Assembly: GCA_044425705.1 (NCBI GenBank)
Contig: JAWXVD010000081.1
Coordinates: 1 to 14,993, forward strand
DNA: 14,993 nucleotides
Source of the DNA: JAWXVD01 sp044425705
Lineage (GTDB): Bacteria; Bacillota; Clostridia; Lachnospirales; Lachnospiraceae
Direction: 5' to 3'
Positions 14,261-14,993 of this stretch are shown here, piece by piece (within the stretch, counting starts at the first letter, position 1; every line of letters begins with the position of its first letter). The notes beneath the pieces were generated by a model, which was not told the DNA's origin, searched no databases, and worked only from the letters and a program-made list of their open reading frames with translations. A program made the position numbers and the translations under genes.

Positions 14261-14993
14261 AATGCACCCACTTTCTCTGACCAATAAATTGTATTCCAGT
14301 AAACATCATAATAATAACGAACGAGAAGATTACAATGGCTGACGCATAAGCTTTATCATTTGCTTGGAATGCCTGTCTATAATACTCATACATCAAGGTT
14401 CTTACTGAATCAATGGCAGGATTTGTGGTATTGTAATACATCATGTACACAATATCAAATTGTCTTAATGCATTGATAATACCTGTTACTGTTAAGAAGA
14501 ATACACTGGGTGATACCATAGGCAATGTAATATTCATAAATAGATGCCAACCATGGGCTCCATCAATCGCTGCTGCCTCATAATAAGTTTTACTAACCCC
14601 CTTAATGGCTGCTATTAAGATGATAATCTGTTGTCCTAGTCCACTCCATGCTGCAATCACAATGACTGACCACATAGCAAGATTAGGATCAGACATCCAG
14701 CTAGGTCCAGCTATTCCAAAATTCGCTAAAATACCGTTAATAATTCCATACTGGCCATTATAAATCATTCGCCATACCATGGTGACTGCTGCTGGTGCTG
14801 CAATCATAGGCAAGAAATATAACACTCTATAAACCCCTACTCCACGAATATTTTGCGTTAAGATATTTGCTAAAACCAAGGCTACAATAATACCCAATGG
14901 TACTGATAATAAAGAAAATTGCAAGGTATTCTTAATACTTCCTATTACCAATTCATCTTGCAACAATCTTGTATAATTAGCAAAACCCTGTAT
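14253..14993 (-). CDS. Sugar ABC transporter permease, CUT1 family (MalF/LacF/AraP-like), 5' end outside window
   Basis: The frame remains open to the window edge, reading NYTRLLQDELVIGSIKNTLQFS, the usual region just before the permease domain, so only the first ~40-50 residues should be missing. Five hydrophobic segments follow. The EAA loop is KTYYEAAAIDGAHGWHLFMN, then ITLPMVSP. The C-terminus GQRKWVHYE is typical for the MalF-like partner. It shares 8 nt with the start of the next permease gene, the classical order of such pairs. The substrate cannot be read from the permease; the location next to arabinose and GH43/GH27 genes suggests plant-derived oligosaccharides. Confidence 0.88.
   Translation of the reverse strand: MQGFANYTRLLQDELVIGSIKNTLQFSLLSVPLGIIVALVLANILTQNIRGVGVYRVLYFLPMIAAPAAVTMVWRMIYNGQYGIINGILANFGIAGPSWMSDPNLAMWSVIVIAAWSGLGQQIIILIAAIKGVSKTYYEAAAIDGAHGWHLFMNITLPMVSPSVFFLTVTGIINALRQFDIVYMMYYNTTNPAIDSVRTLMYEYYRQAFQANDKAYASAIVIFSFVIIMMFTGIQFIGQRKWVHYE

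Noticed and set aside
14258..14284. CAGAGAAAGTGGGTGCATT before the second permease as a further leader copy
   Set aside because: These bases encode the conserved permease end QRKWVHYE, so their likeness to the AGACTGAGAGAAAG leader is explained by coding.
1..14993. CRISPR array, tRNA or rRNA genes
   Set aside because: No regularly spaced direct repeats and no tRNA or rRNA signatures were found on either strand by reading.

Overview
The window is AT-rich and almost every gene lies on the minus strand. Its gene families point to an anaerobic, plant- or gut-associated Clostridia member, most likely Lachnospiraceae-like: an AAA ATPase/PD-(D/E)XK protein, a DUF3990 toxin with an XRE antitoxin, an Rpn-family nuclease, a Cys-type sulfatase and a CUT1 sugar ABC transporter. 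This placement is inferred from gene content and is not proven.

Read in the direction of transcription (right to left), the window opens with two CUT1 sugar permeases (14993-13442, the first cut by the window edge). A hairpin element and a long inverted repeat follow, then a promoter and a catabolic run: aldo/keto reductase (13139-12159), a broken sulfatase gene (12147-10883), a repeat element, an intact GH27 enzyme (10781-9423) and a GH43 enzyme (9409-8561) ending in a terminator. An Rpn nuclease gene (8277-7399) separates this from the arabinose operon. That operon starts at a promoter overlapped by an inverted repeat, followed by a GH27 gene gutted by an internal deletion (7072-6699), araA, araB, a second copy of the repeat element, and araD (ending at 2736). 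After it come a strong sigma-A-type promoter, a 43-nt perfect palindrome and a two-gene toxin-antitoxin operon (2626-1337). On the plus strand, a partial AAA ATPase/nuclease gene runs into this operon tail to tail.

The likely joint role is import of arabinose-containing oligosaccharides, trimming by GH43 and GH27 enzymes (with the sulfatase once removing sulfate esters), and entry of L-arabinose into the pentose phosphate pathway through AraA, AraB and AraD. GH27 contains both alpha-galactosidases and beta-L-arabinopyranosidases, and the arabinose genes make the second activity a real possibility.

The most unusual signals are non-coding or degenerative. (1) A family of four two-hairpin elements lies just 3' of minus-strand stop codons. 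Two copies share extensive sequence and show compensatory changes in the hairpin stem. (2) Two genes, a GH27 gene and the sulfatase gene, have each lost an internal segment while keeping both ends, with the frame broken at the junction. (3) Three long, near-perfect inverted repeats lie at or near promoters, one placed as expected for the operator of the toxin-antitoxin operon.
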